The notes beneath the pieces are model-generated. The model saw only the letters and a list, made by a program, of their open reading frames with translations, was not told the DNA's origin and did not search any database. Below are positions 49,591-62,055 of a stretch of DNA of 64,000 bases, in pieces. The DNA is from Saccopteryx bilineata (Eukaryota; Chordata; Mammalia; Chiroptera; Emballonuridae), in NCBI RefSeq assembly GCF_036850765.1, contig NC_089492.1, positions 199,484,276-199,548,275 of the forward strand, written 5' to 3'. The translations under genes were made by a program, and so were the position numbers. Position 1 is the stretch's first letter. Every line of letters starts with the position of its first letter.

Positions 49591-50879
49591 AATAGTTGTT
49601 ATTTTTTAATTATCAAATTACCCTCTCTGTTTGGGGAAACCTTTCCCAGTGGGCTCCTGGCTCCTGAAGATGCACCCTTGTAATGCTCGCTTGTTCTCTG
49701 GGCTGTTGAGGTGTTCCATGCTCACTGGTGCTTTCTGGTTCCGGACTTGGAATCAGCCATTGGAAGGGAATGGTATAATATGAAATATGAAAAAAGTTCC
49801 TGTTTTAACTTTGTTTTACTCTTTCCATACTTTGTCTTTATCCTCCCTATGTACCCCCTGACTTTTTTATAATCTCTTTCTCATTAAATTTTACCTAAAA
49901 GTCTAAGCAGCAAAAGCCATCCCGAAAAACTTATAGTGCAGCTTAATAATTAGCCATTTTCGTCACTATTCTGAACTTCCGGTGGAAAACTTGCATATAT
50001 TTTTGAAACAACATCTTGAATATTTCCTGGAAGTTCACAATAGACACATCCTTCCCTTAATAGGTGAGGAAGCTAAGAAAGGTTATCTGAGGCCATGGAG
50101 GACCATTTAGTTGACAAAACTAGGACTTTCCTCTCTGTCTCAGTTTAATACTTCCCAGCAAGTTCATTAATGTGGCAAATTCTATATTGAATAAACTAAC
50201 AGTGATATAATTTGAATCCAAAACTCAGTTTGGGACTAGATTTTAAGTGGTTGGAACAATCACTTCAACAAAGAAAACTAAGATAATGTTAATAAAATCT
50301 TTGTATTTCACAGGGTATTTACTTGGGATATAGATTTTCCTTTGGATCAATTTACTTCTATTTTCTGATAATATTTCATACAGTCAAAATGTCTAAGAGT
50401 TAAAGTAAATTCATAAGTATGATATATTTGAAAATCCATTTTTCATTTTTAAGTTACCATCATTTCTAATTGCAAATGGTGTGACAGCCTATGATTTGAG
50501 TAACAAGGACTTGAAGAATTATATGTAGAATGAATATCACTTCCAGCAAGTTTGTGTATTAAAAGAGTTTAATAATAGGTTTATGAAATCATAAAAATCC
50601 ACCTTCAGAGACTTTAAATATAATGGATGTGAAAGAAATTAATATTTTTGTATTCTGTGGCTGGGTATATTAATGAAAAGAAAAATTGGTGTATATTCCA
50701 CTTTTTTCTTTTTTTGATTTTGTGCCATAGCTTTTTTTTTTTTTTTTTTAATTCTTTGCTAAGGGAAATATGTATGGCAAGTGTTCACTGCAGCAAGTTT
50801 TACTTTTGGGCACATGGGTCCATATTCAGCAAGACTGTATATAAAGTAATGTCAATGCAGTGCTGTTGATAGGGCACAC

Positions 50880-51600
50880 ATTCCTGCTTTTCTCTCCCCG
50901 TTGTAAAACTGGCAGTGCCCACTAGAGATAAACATGCATTTTTACAATGAACCAGTTCTACTTCAGTTTATTACCTAAAAGAAGTGAGTTGTTATGTCCA
51001 CCAGAAGACATGGACAACAATATTCATAGTTAAAATTTGATATAGTTAGAAATGGGAAATTACTCAAGTGTCTGTCAGCAGTGAAGTAGATACATAAATT
51101 GTGGCATAATCATAGTAAAATTCTGTATACCAATGAGAATGACCAAATTCTTCTATATGCAACCACATTAATGGTTCTCACAGACATAATGTTACTGACT
51201 AGAAGCCGGGTCCAAAAGAATACCAGTGAGATGGTTTACCATTGTGAGTCTGCGAAACACAGAGTTTATTCTTGTGCTATTATTTAATTATTGTATTATT
51301 TTCTATACTAACAACTGCAAGTTTACTTCTGACCCACCCTGTACTGTCTGCCTCAGTATGAGTTCACTATTCCATTTACATGAAAACCAGCACACTGATT
51401 GATGGAGACAGAGGTCAGAATAGGAGTTACATTTCAGGTCAGGGTATTGCCTGGGAGGAGTACAAAGAACCTACTGGGGTGCTGGAAATAACTATGCTAG
51501 ATCTTGATCGGGGTGGTGGTTACATGGTGTATACAAGTATAAAAAAATAAAGCTATTCACATAAGATTTATATACTTTGCTATGTGTGTAAGTTATACTT
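50880..51600 (+). mobile_element. Old L1 3' part, sense, split by a mariner MITE
   Basis: 'catggacaacaatattcata', 'aattgtggcataatcatagt', 'agaagccgggtccaaaagaa' and 'gatcttgatcggggtggtgg' follow the 3' ORF2/3' UTR of an old L1. The MITE at 51223-51341 sits inside, and the L1 continues after it (ctgtctgcctcagtatgagt). Confidence 0.7.
51223..51341. mobile_element. Mariner-type MITE (119 bp), nested in old L1
   Basis: Right end ACTGCAAGTTTACTTCTGAC/CCACCCTG is a decayed mariner terminus; the left end is eroded. TA duplicates at 51221-51222 and 51342-51343. Same family as 58598-58725 (shared 'gaaacacagagtttattctt'-like middle on one copy). Confidence 0.8.
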
Positions 51601-51664
51601 ACTTTTAAGAGAGAGGAGAAAGGTGTGTGTGTAAGTTATACTTACTTTTAAGAGAGAGGAGAAA
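51583..51664. repeat. Local tandem duplication, period 43 bp
   Basis: Copy at 51583-51625 and 51626-51664 share tgtgtgtaagttatacttac followed by ttttaagagagaggagaaa without a visible mismatch. Confidence 0.9.
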
Positions 51665-52982
51665 ATTCCTATCAGCAAACTTAAAAATCTTCACAACAGA
51701 GTATCACAATTCATAAAATATAGTTAATTACATACCTTTTCCAAATGCATATCTTTTGTGTAATACTTGGTGTAATACTGGTATTTTCAGCTGTGAAAGT
51801 CACTAACCCCAATATCCAAGTAAAGTTAACCTAGATTCAGACCTTCAAATCATTGTGATTTCAATTCAAAAATACTTTTCATACTGTTAAATGTTTAACT
51901 TTAAAAAATTATAGTTGATTCTATTACCATCCATCAAAGTCCCCATTTTTCTCCCTGGGAAAGGGTTGTACTGCTGTACCTATTGAGGTTAGACACGGCC
52001 CTGTGGAAGCAATGTAGATAACCCAGCCAGCGCCTTGAATTGCAAGCCATGGTTTTTCTTGGTCTTTCTCCCCTACTTTGTGCTCATGGGAGCTTGCATT
52101 AAAGTGGAACCTCCATAAACTGAGACGCCTGATCACAGTGACCTCTTGATCAACCCCCACTGGACATATCTCGTGAGCAGAAAGTACATTTGCTGTTGTC
52201 TTAACCTGCTGGTATTTTAAGTTTTTTTTAAATTTTAGCATAAACTATATTAATTAAACTAATAATTTTTATTTCTTTATCACTTTTCTGATTTTTAATT
52301 TATAATGCATGTAATACATAATGTAAATATATTTATAAATTGTTTTTATAGGTTTACATATATATTGAATATATTATATTTTTATAATATATGTAATATG
52401 TTAATGGTACATGTCTTTATAAGTTAGACATTATATATCATATATTATAACCTTATATATATTTACATACAAAAATATATGTGTCAAGAGGGCATAAAAT
52501 TATTTTATCTAATATTTGCATAGTAAAAAAAGTTTAAGGACTACTCTACTAGACCATCTCTAAATGACAAGCACCATGCCTTAGTCACCTCTAGTCTCCC
52601 TACAATAGGAAGTCTCTTTGCATAAGAGATTTTTAACAGTTTGAACAAATGAATGCTTTAATTAATAAATAAATGGTTTCCCAATTTGAGAATTATTCTA
52701 AGTCAACCTTTTCTCCTGATAAGAAAATTTCTCAGACAGGTAATACTAAAATTCTTAGGTGCCTGTAGAAATGCAGGTGACAGCCCATCGTACATCACTT
52801 TAGAAACTGTGTGAATGAAAGGGACACCATTCAAGTCATAACAGCGTGAATGAAAACATGCAGTTGGAGTGTTGACCCATTTTTGTGGTTTCTTTTTAAT
52901 CTTGTAGCATTGAAAAGAAAATACCAGTTTGCTTGGCTTATATTGAAAGCTTGATGAATTTGTTGATATTTCATTTCGGTCC

Positions 52983-52988
<6 letters not shown>

Positions 52989-53020
<32 letters not shown>

Positions 53021-53414
53021 ATTTTTCTGAAGCTGGAAACAGGGAGAGACAGTCAGACAGACTCCCGCATGCGCCCGACCGGGATCCACCCGGCACGCCC
53101 ACCAGGGGCGACGCTCTGACCACCAGGGGGCGATGCTCTGCGACCATGTTGCGACCCTCCTGGGTGTCGCCATGTTGCGACCAGAGCCACTCTAGCGCCT
53201 GGGGCAGAGGCCACAGAGCCATCCCCAGCGCCCGGGCCATCCCCGCTCCAATGGAGCCTTGGCTGCGGGAGGGGAAGAGAGAGACAGAGAGGAAGGCGTG
53301 GCGGAGGGGTGGAGAAGCAAATGGGCGCTTCTCCTATGTGCCCTGGCCGGGAATCGAACCCGGGTCCTCCGCACGTTAGGCCGACGCTCTACCGCTGAGC
53401 CAACCGGCCAGGGC
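52989..53414 (-). mobile_element. tRNA-derived SINE, type A, perfect TSD
   Basis: Exact 13-bp TSD tcggtccactttt at 52976-52988 and 53415-53427. Two CTCF-like cores, at 53099 (one G short) and 53120-53133 (full). Extra 'atgttgcgacc' repeat at 53145-53180. Confidence 0.93.
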
Positions 53415-55141
53415 TCGGTCCACTTTTAAATAAAAATGTTTTAGTTTATTATTTTCATATACGTTATTAGATTTGTATCCTCCAAAAATCCCATTGAGAT
53501 AAGGTATTGTTTTCTCCATTTGGCAGATTTTTAAACTCTAGAACTCAGCCTGCAGTGGGCCAGACAGTGGCAGGGCATGCTTTGTGTGCCCTTGTCTCAC
53601 AACAAAGGCCACACTTTGGATGGGGAGCCGGGAGGCTGACTCAGTCACATTCAGACCCACATTCGTCAGCCCAGCTTCTCTCGGACACACTTATTAGTTT
53701 TTATTTAATTAAAGTCATTCTTATTTAGAAAGAAAAACAAAACTCAAAATTATGGTCAATACACGATCAAAAAGATCAAGTGAGATCTTGAAAATTGAAC
53801 AGCTACTACCTCCCGGTTTATATAGAATGCATCCTATTTTCTTATCACTTTCATTTTTCTAATTGAAGTTGAAAAAGTACTTCTAATGAAAAAGACAAAA
53901 TTGAAACATGAATTTGACTTATCAGTTAATGTTAATTAAAATTTTACCTTTAAGTCTGAAATTTAGTGTATCATATTTCAGATGAAACTAGTAGTCTATG
54001 CTAAATGTATAAAATATTCTGTAATAGTTTGTTAATGTAATCATAATGTTTTACCCATCAGACTTTAATTTTGAAATGGGAGAGGTTGTTATTCTCTTGC
54101 CCATACGTATTTAATCTTGAAAGCTATCTGTGAAGTTTGTGAATGCTAAATAAATTCTTAAAAATATAATCATTACTTACAAATGGGAAGAATAACCCAT
54201 GAAATAATTTTGCTTTTATTTTCACTGCTGCTAATATTTTCTATTTTTATGGGAGAAAGTATTCCTATTCACTTAAAAGCTAAGAAATCAAATTAATTAA
54301 ACCCCCCCCAAAAAAAAGATTCTTAAAAAGAAAATAAAAAACTGTAGAGGCTAGAGTGATTCATTCATAAACTACTTATGAAAGGTATCCTTTCCTTGAA
54401 TATTCATTTAAAAAATTCCCTATATACCTGAATACACCAATTTAGGAAAAGGCATCAAGTTGGGAATGAGTAAACTAAATATAAAAACCTTGGGACTTAA
54501 AAATCTTTATTCCAACAAAAGCTATTCTTGTTGTAGAATATGTAGGCCTTGCTCTCTGGCAACACTGACACAGTTTCTGGTTACCTTGTGTTAAAAGGCG
54601 GTAATTTTGACAGTATATCTTCAGAGTGTAATTGAATAGATAATTTACTTAAAAAAATAATACCCCACAGTTCTTTTATGTAGTGTTTCAGTTTGACCAA
54701 AAAAAAGTACATTGTGGGATATTTATAGTATTTTTCAACCTATTTATATCTAGAGACTAGGACTGATAACTGATTTAGGGCACAGGGGTTAAAAACAGGA
54801 AATGTGGTTTATAATGTAAGTAGTATCTCCAGTTTCCAGAGTTTGATTTTTTATACTATTGACTGAATGTATCATGTTTCAAAACAACATTGGGCAGTGT
54901 ACCTTGAAATCAGTCTGTTTAAAAGGAGTTCTCTGTCCAATTACAACAGGAAATGCTTCATGGAAAAGTTTGCATTCTTGGTAGAGGTTCAGATAAGTTA
55001 TAGCAATTATTTTCTGTAATTACACAGTGTTCTTTCTCTAGCTCTTTTTCAGATTCTTTGCATAGTCAGATTAAGTGTGTCTTATGTCACTTTTAATAAA
55101 TGTCCTGACCTTTGTATTTAGCTTAAAATTTTTAGTGTTTT

Positions 55142-55544
55142 TTTTTTTTTTCTTGTAATTTTCTGAAGCTGGAAACGAGGAGAGACAGTCAGACAGACTC
55201 CCGCATGCGCCCGACCAGGATCCACCCGGCACGCCCACCAGGGGGCGACGCTCTGCCCACCAGGGAGCAGTGCTCTGCCCCTCCGGGGCGTTGCTCTGTT
55301 TCGACTAAGACCAGAGCCTCTCTAGCGCCTGGGGCAGAGGCCAAGGAGCCATCCCCAGCGCCTGGCCCATCTTTGCTCCAATGGAGCGTTGGCTGCGAGA
55401 GGGGAAGAGAGAGACAGAGAGGAAGGAGAGGGGGAGGGGTGGAGAAGCAGATGGGCGCTTCTCCTGTGTGCCCTGGCCGGGAATCGAACCTGGGTCTTCT
55501 GCACGCCAGGCCAACGCTCTACCACTGAGCCAACCGGCCAGGCC
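55142..55544 (-). mobile_element. tRNA-derived SINE, type A
   Basis: TSD tagtgtttt / tagtatttt (55133-55141, 55545-55553), one mismatch. Has a CTCF-like core at 55235-55248. Confidence 0.9.
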
Positions 55545-55689
55545 TAGTATTTTAATTGAAAGTTTGTCATCATAGTTGAGGTACATATATTATGGTTATC
55601 ATTAATTACAGTAATTAGAGAATCCAAGTTAAAAATTAAAAAGGTATGACACAGTTCTAATTTTGTACGGTCTTTGGAATGACAGGTTG

Positions 55690-56440
55690 GCAGAATCAAT
55701 CAAAACTAAACACCTTTGATTCAATCAGCAATTTTACTTCTAGGAAGATTTGTTACATAAATTATTCCATAAAAACACTACAAGGATCAAAGGCCATTGC
55801 ACATTATTTTAAGGTTTTTTTTTTTAAATTTTTATTTATTTTTAGAGAGGAGAGAGAGAGGGAGAGAGAGAAACAGAGAGAGAGAAGGGGGGAGGAGCTG
55901 GAAGCATCAACTCCCATATGTGCCTTGACCAGGCAAGCCCAGCGTTTTGAACCGGCGACCTCAGCATTTCCAGGTTGACGCTTTATCCACTGCGCCACCA
56001 CAGGTCAGGCTGCACATTATTTTAGTACACAATGAAAGGCAACATAACTGTCTAACAGTAGGAGAATAAATTATCAATAATAAAAATGAATAAATTAGAA
56101 TAGGAGAACAAATAAATATGATGCAGCCATACTGTAGTGTACTAAGCAGCCATTGAAAATTATAAGGTAGCTGTGTATGCACTGGCATGGAAAAATGTTT
56201 GTGACATATTATGGAATGAGCTAAGCAAGTTTCAGAAAGAAACTGTGTAGTGTAATCTCATTTTTTAGGGAAAAAATTATATTTATAGGAAAATGTCTGG
56301 AAGAATATACAACAAACTAGGGAGAAGATGAAGGAGAAGTTTATTGGACTTTTGTTATTATGAAAACATACTTCTGTGTTGTTTTAATTCTTTTTAATGA
56401 GCACATTTTTTCAAAATAAAAAAATCAAGAATAAAATCTT
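55690..56440 (+). mobile_element. Old L1 3' part, sense, split by a SINE
   Basis: 'agcaattttacttctagga', 'gatgcagccatactgtagtg', 'gtctggaagaatatacaac', and a late A-rich run fit an old L1 3' end. Split by the SINE at 55812-56010. Confidence 0.65.
55812..56010 (-). mobile_element. tRNA-derived SINE, type C, perfect TSD
   Basis: Exact 14-bp TSD tgcacattatttta at 55798-55811 and 56011-56024. Right end is the complement of the C head. Confidence 0.93.
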
Positions 56441-56899
56441 GATCGATACAAAATGTTCACTATTCTGTTCTTTAATGTCTGCCTAGCAATTTATTCAAAT
56501 TATTGTAAGAAAAAACAAATATGCCTGTGTGTCAGTTTTCATTTAAAAAAGCATTTCCCAGACTTCAAAAAGAAACCAAAACCAGAAGCCCCAATGAATT
56601 AACTGGTTTTCCAGCTAAAATTTAAGTCCAAGTCATTGCATGCACATCCGTATATTATAGATTATCTGTTACAGATTATTGCGAGGCACCATTTCATGAG
56701 ATTGGCACTGTAGGAGCACTAAAATCTTTTTTAACAAATCAGCAAACTATTTTTTATCACAAACGGTGCTGAGGAGTCTAATCAAACAGAGGTTCTCTGT
56801 GTGCCAGTATGGGATTTATTGTTTGCCAAACAATTTTATTCCATGCAGTTGCTTTCTTATGCTGTTTTAGAGATGATGTAAGCCTCTCTCCCATTAGTA

Positions 56900-57060
56900 A
56901 GATGGTTTTCTTAAAGATGGAGGTGTCTGCATTAGAATGTAGGGTTGTGAGGAGAGGGACTTTGTTTTCTATGGTTTGCTGTTTTTTCAGTCACTACTAT
57001 AACCCCAGTATCTGAAATAGAATCTGACATGAAACTGTAATAAACACTCAAATATTTTTA
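56900..57060 (+). repeat. L2-like fragment
   Basis: 'gaatgtagggttgtgagga', 'gggactttgttttctatgg', 'aacactcaaatatttt' follow the L2 3' end. Confidence 0.55.
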
Positions 57061-58597
57061 GCAGTGTGCCAGTGTCAAAACTCAAGTGCCCTCCCTATTA
57101 GATTAAAAGAAGTAACTGATGAATGTAGCAAAAAGAAAGACTCCTTTCTACTTTGATACATGGAAAACAAGACCTTCAGGGTTGGAGAAAATAGTATGTT
57201 GTATATAGGCCCACTTACAGGAAGCCCACCCTACAAAAGGAAGCCTACAGTTCTTGCTCACAGCGGAGATGAGCTTTGTTTTCTCCATGGGGAATTTCCA
57301 CACTGGGCTACCAGATTAATTGCTAAGTGATAGTCTAGATTGATACTGTGTGGGCGGGGTAACTTTTTGGTCAAATGTTTTGACACACTCTAATTTCATA
57401 TTCAGAGAGTATAGGAGCTACATATTCTAAATGTTTAGAAGCTGTTCTCATTCTCTTGCCTAAATAATGTGGAAAGTTGTGGGGGTTTATCTAAGTGGAA
57501 TCTTTTTAAGAGCAATGGTTATTACTACAGCATAACAATGTAGCCTTTGTCAGTAATTTCAAGGAGCAAGTCAGTTTGCCATATTTTTCCTGTGCACGCT
57601 GTCTGCATTGACAGTGTGTTCCCTAATAGTACCAAAAAAATTGGCATTTATGGCCCAGTGCTGTTGAAGCTGAAACTAAAATCTAGATTTCCTAACACAT
57701 TTACTGAGCATGCACTGTGTTCTAATATGTCTGAGCATCTGCCTGAGTAACACATAGTGAGCTTTCAGTAAATATTTAATAGTTTATTATTTGGAATAAA
57801 CAATTTGCATAAGTGTATAGCTAGAAAAATAAGGTATATTTGGAAAACAAATGTATTTAGTTTCAGCAATATTTTCTGCTATATTTTCTTAATTCAAATT
57901 GTATTTTTCAAATGAATTCTAAAAAATTATTTTAAAAAGATTGTTTTCTTAAATCTTATGGGAAGTGGGCAATGTGTGCTTTAGTAGAAAATATCTCCCT
58001 TGCACATAAACTGAGCAAGTGGATGACTCAAACACTGAATTATGTATTATTTTTTCTCTGATAAATTTGTTTACTCATTAGGTCACTTGTCAGTTTATTT
58101 AAGAGGTTTAAGTCCTAGGAACTTACTAGTAAGCAAGACATACATAGTCTTTGCCTTTTTGGATTTCTTAGCTTGTAAATATTTTTGAACATCTGCTCCA
58201 GGCATCCACTGTGATAGGTGCTGAGGATATGAATAGAAGGTAAGTGAAGCAAGCCTTGTACTTGTAGTTTACAGTCTGGCAGGGGAGAGATGAATCAAGT
58301 GGTCACACACAGAGAAAGGTGGGAGGAATGGGAGACTGCAGTGAGAACAGGAGGTGAACTTAGAGCAGCACCTTGTAAATACAAGGGAGAGTCGGTGGGT
58401 GTTACCAGTAACACCGCCTTCTACTGCTGACTGCCTGCTATCGTGAGCTACTTAGGAATGTTTCATTTAATAAATGGTATCTGTTTTATAAAGAGAAAGC
58501 AATAAGTTAGAGCTGTTCAGAAACTTGTTCAAAGGTGATTGATTAGTATCATGAGTATTTAAAGTCAGCATCTGCTTCTGCTTTCTGATTACATATA

Positions 58598-58725
58598 CTG
58601 GGTGAGACAAAAGTAGGTTTATAGTTGTACGTATGGAAAATAATACAATAACCAATAAATAATAATAGAAGAATAAACTCGGTTTCACATACTCACAACT
58701 GTAAACCCACTTTTGCCCCACCCTG
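58598..58725. mobile_element. Mariner-type MITE, 128 bp
   Basis: TIRs: CTGGGTGAGACAAAAGTAGG at the left, and the complement of CCACTTTTGCCCCACCCTG at the right, pair over most of 30 bp. TA duplicates at 58596-58597 and 58726-58727. No coding capacity. Confidence 0.9.
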
Positions 58726-58820
58726 TATAATTCTAATTTAAGCCATTGCTCAGCTCAGATGTCACCATAGGAGCCAACCTTCCTAGCCTTCCCTCCTATG
58801 CAGTATTTAGCCATTATTTT

Positions 58821-59565
58821 CCCTTCTTTTCCTTTCCTTTCCTTTCCTTTCCTTTTCTTTCCTTTCTCCCTCCTTCTTTCCTTCCTTCCTTCCTTCCTTC
58901 CTTCCTTCCTTCCTTCCTTCCTTCCTTCCTTCCTCCCTCCCTCCCTCCCTTCCTCCCTCCCTCCCTCCCTCCTTCCCTCCTTCCCTCCTTCCTTCCTTCC
59001 CTCCTTCCTTCCTTTGCTTTCCTTTCCTTTGCTTTCCTTTCCTTTCTTTTCCTTTCCTTTTCTTTCCTTTCCTTTCCTTTCCTTCCTCCCTCTCTCTCCT
59101 TCCTCCCTCCCTCCCTCTCTTTCTTTTTCTCTTTCTTTATTTATTTATTTATTTTTCTTTTTTTCTCTCCTTCCTCCCTCCCGCCCTCCCTCCCTCTTTT
59201 CTTTCTTTCTTTCTTTTTTTTCTTTCAAGTGAGAAGCAGGGAGAAAAAGAGATAAACTCCCATATGCAGCCTGACCAGGATCCACCTGGCTATCTTTATA
59301 GACTCCTATATGGGGAGATGTTCTGCCCATCTTGGGCATTGCTCCATTGCTCAGCAGCCAAGCTATTTTAGACCCCGAGGCAAGAACATGGAGCTATCCT
59401 CAGCACCCGGGGCCAACTTGCTCCAACTGAGCCATGGCTGCAGGAGGAGAAGCGAGAGGGGTAGAGAAGCAGATGGTCATTTCTCCTGTGTGCCCTGACC
59501 AGGAATCAAACCTGGGATATCCACACACCAGGCTGACATTCTACTGCTGAGCCAACTGGCCAGGG
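58821..59565 (-). mobile_element. SINE type A with hugely expanded CT-rich tail, exact 15-bp TSD
   Basis: TSD tttagccattatttt is exact at 58806-58820 and 59566-59580. Inside, 58821-59225 is a (CTTT/CCTT/CTCC)n-type tract of about 400 bp, and 59226-59565 is a minus-strand A SINE. Since the tail (poly-A on the SINE strand) lies at the left on +, the tract is the tail grown by slippage. Confidence 0.9.
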
Positions 59566-59937
59566 TTTAGCCATTATTTTCAAAATCAATATAACAAAAG
59601 AGTTCCACTCAAATTCCAACTTACAGAGAATTTTGTGTAAACCAGCAAAATAAGAGTATCATAAAAGAGCTATTTAATTATAGCATGTTACAGTAGCATC
59701 TGATATTGTATCTAGGCTGTCTGCTGTCATTTTCTCACATGTTGAACATTCAGCTGTCCCAGCATTTCTAGTGGAAGGAACTTCACTTAAATTTGGATGT
59801 GCTGCAGCTCCATGGGAAGATAACAGGTTTGCTGTGTTCAGACTTCTACACTGTGTTTCAGAAATAAAGTAGTGTATTATTTCCAATCATCATGCCTTTT
59901 ACCCAAGTACTTATGTCTTTATAAAAAATAATAATAG

Positions 59938-60236
59938 GCCCTGGCCAGTTGGCTCAGCAGATAGAGTGTCAGCCCGGTGGGTGGACCTCCCAGGTTTTTC
60001 ATCTCTGGTCAAGGCACACATGAGAAGTGACTGTCTGCTTCTCTCCTCCTTCCTCTCCCACTTCCCTCTCTCCTATTGCAAAGAGTGGCTTGGTTGGTCA
60101 GAGCATTGGCCTCAGGCACTGAGGATAGCTCCATTGATTTCAGCATCAGCTCCAGACAGGATTGCTTGGTGGATCCTGGTCGGGGCAAATGTGGGAGTCT
60201 GTCTCCCTATTTCCCATCCTCTCACTTAAAAAAAAA
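59938..60236 (+). mobile_element. tRNA-derived SINE, type A-like (diverged)
   Basis: Head gccctggccagttggctcag, box B-like region caggtttttcatctctgg (degraded), then short body and A-rich tail. Shorter than other A copies; CTCF-like motif absent. Confidence 0.8.
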
Positions 60237-60369
60237 AGTACCTCAAATAAGTGTACTGCTTTGTAATCTATAAAATGTTTCTTACCACTAAATGATGATC
60301 TCTCTTAGGGTGGGTCTCATCTCTTCTGCTCACATTTGTACATCATTATCTGGCAGTACCCAGCACACA

Positions 60370-60371
<2 letters not shown>

Positions 60372-60455
<84 letters not shown>

Positions 60456-60462
60456 ACACACA
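60372..60462. repeat. Compound microsatellite (TA)n(CA)n
   Basis: (TA)n from 60372 to about 60411, then (CA)n to 60462. Likely polymorphic. Confidence 0.95.
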
Positions 60463-61939
60463 ATATATTTGAAGAATAAAGGAATAAACATGTTACATTT
60501 TTGTAACAGCTTTGTTAGCAAAATAAATATTGTAAACTACATTTTGCAAAATAGACAGTTTATCTAAAAACTGTACTGATTTTTGTCTTAGACTGTATCA
60601 CTTGTGTATATGTAAGCCAGAACTTGGGTCCCAAGTCTTCTGACTTTACATTGGGTATTTTCTCTGTTACCTCAATAAACTTAAAAGTCATCAGCAACCT
60701 TTAATATTAATAATATTAAAATTAGAATGAAGTATAGTGGGAAGAGAAGGAACACATACTACCCAAATTAACTACAAAATCGTCCATTTGTTACAATTGT
60801 GGACCTTTTGAAAACAACCAAAATTAAATCCTGGTCTTAGCACCAAGTATCATGACCTTGGTCCCTTTAAACTCATTCTTCACTTCATTCCACCCTCTGC
60901 TTCAAGGTCTCAGCCACTCTGACAACCAAGTACACATGCATCTCTGACAGCCCCAGGATCTCTCTCTCAGGCAGCATGTGTCTTGGCGTCCGTCCTTACT
61001 GCCACTTTTCTATTTTCCAGACCTAATCCCTTGTCTTCAAGGAAGAAACTGCTAAGTTTAGCTCAGCTGGCAGTGAGATCACAGGAAAGACCCAGCTTTA
61101 CACTTTCCAAAACCCAAACAAACCTATTCTCTTCCAACTCTTGAGTGTTTTCATTTTTATTCTTTTGGCATGGTTTCCATGCTGTCTTTACCCAGGCAGA
61201 TGAGAGCAAACTGGTCAGTGTAACTGCTGAACAGAAAAGTGCTACCTGTCCCAGCAGTGCTTTCGTGGGTGGGTGCTTTGACCTCAGTACCACACAGACA
61301 GAGTGGGGCAGTCTGGTACCTGCCACTGTGACTGTTGTTTTCTGGTACCGGTTTTGGAAAGAGCTGACAGTCCCCTACAGTTGGATTTGGAGCAGCATTT
61401 TAAAACACAACCCCGCAGGCAAACCTGTGGAGTTGATTTGCATTTAGTTTGTAAGAAACCCATTTTTAAGTCTCAGTGTGGACCCTGAGTAAGTATGGAG
61501 AAGGAGCTGAGGAAGGAAGGCTCATGAGCAGTGTGTGGTGCTGGCTTTGCTCCTCATTAGACAGCTGGCTTTAGAGTGGAGTGCAGAAAGAAAGGAATTG
61601 AAATCTTAACCAGGAAGACAACAAAGATCTTGCCTGCTTCATGCTTACAAACCTTTATACCTTACTCCCCATACATGGATGCTGTCTAGTCTTTAGGCCC
61701 TTTGCCCTGACTTCACCACCCCTCCCCCGAATGATATTTTTTAACCTTTTAAAGAACTGCACAAAATAGAAATAGCGTATAATGCTTCACAAATTAAATT
61801 GGAATGCAAAAATGTTTTTTAAGAAATATAATACCCTTTCATATAGCCATCTAGTGCTAATTTCTCCATATAACTAAATACATATATAAACACAACTAAA
61901 AGTAAAAATAACTAAGCACTTTTGGGCCTTATCATATTG

Positions 61940-62055
61940 GGCATACTTACATACTCTATTGGAAAGACCTAGTGTCTGACTGCCTCTGTTATGTGCCTAG
62001 CTGTGTCTACCATAGAGCAGAGTCTCAACAAATTTATGTTCAATGAGTGAATGAG
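61940..62055 (+). repeat. L2/MIR-like 3' end
   Basis: 'atagagcagagtctcaacaa' and 'ttatgttcaatgagtgaatg' resemble the usual '...caataaatatttgttgaatg' end of L2. Weak. Confidence 0.4.

Noticed and set aside
58746..59255. 169- and 144-codon frames rich in Pro, Ser, Leu, Phe
   Set aside because: Pure products of the CT-rich microsatellite; no other coding sign.
60372..60462. Dense short repeat, considered as a CRISPR-like or replication-origin signal
   Set aside because: Plain (TA)n(CA)n microsatellite with no spacers; the host is a mammal.
61145..61488. 100-codon plus frame near 'gtttccatgctgtctttacc'
   Set aside because: No recognised domain, no fitting splice sites, and does not match the next EXOC2 exon.
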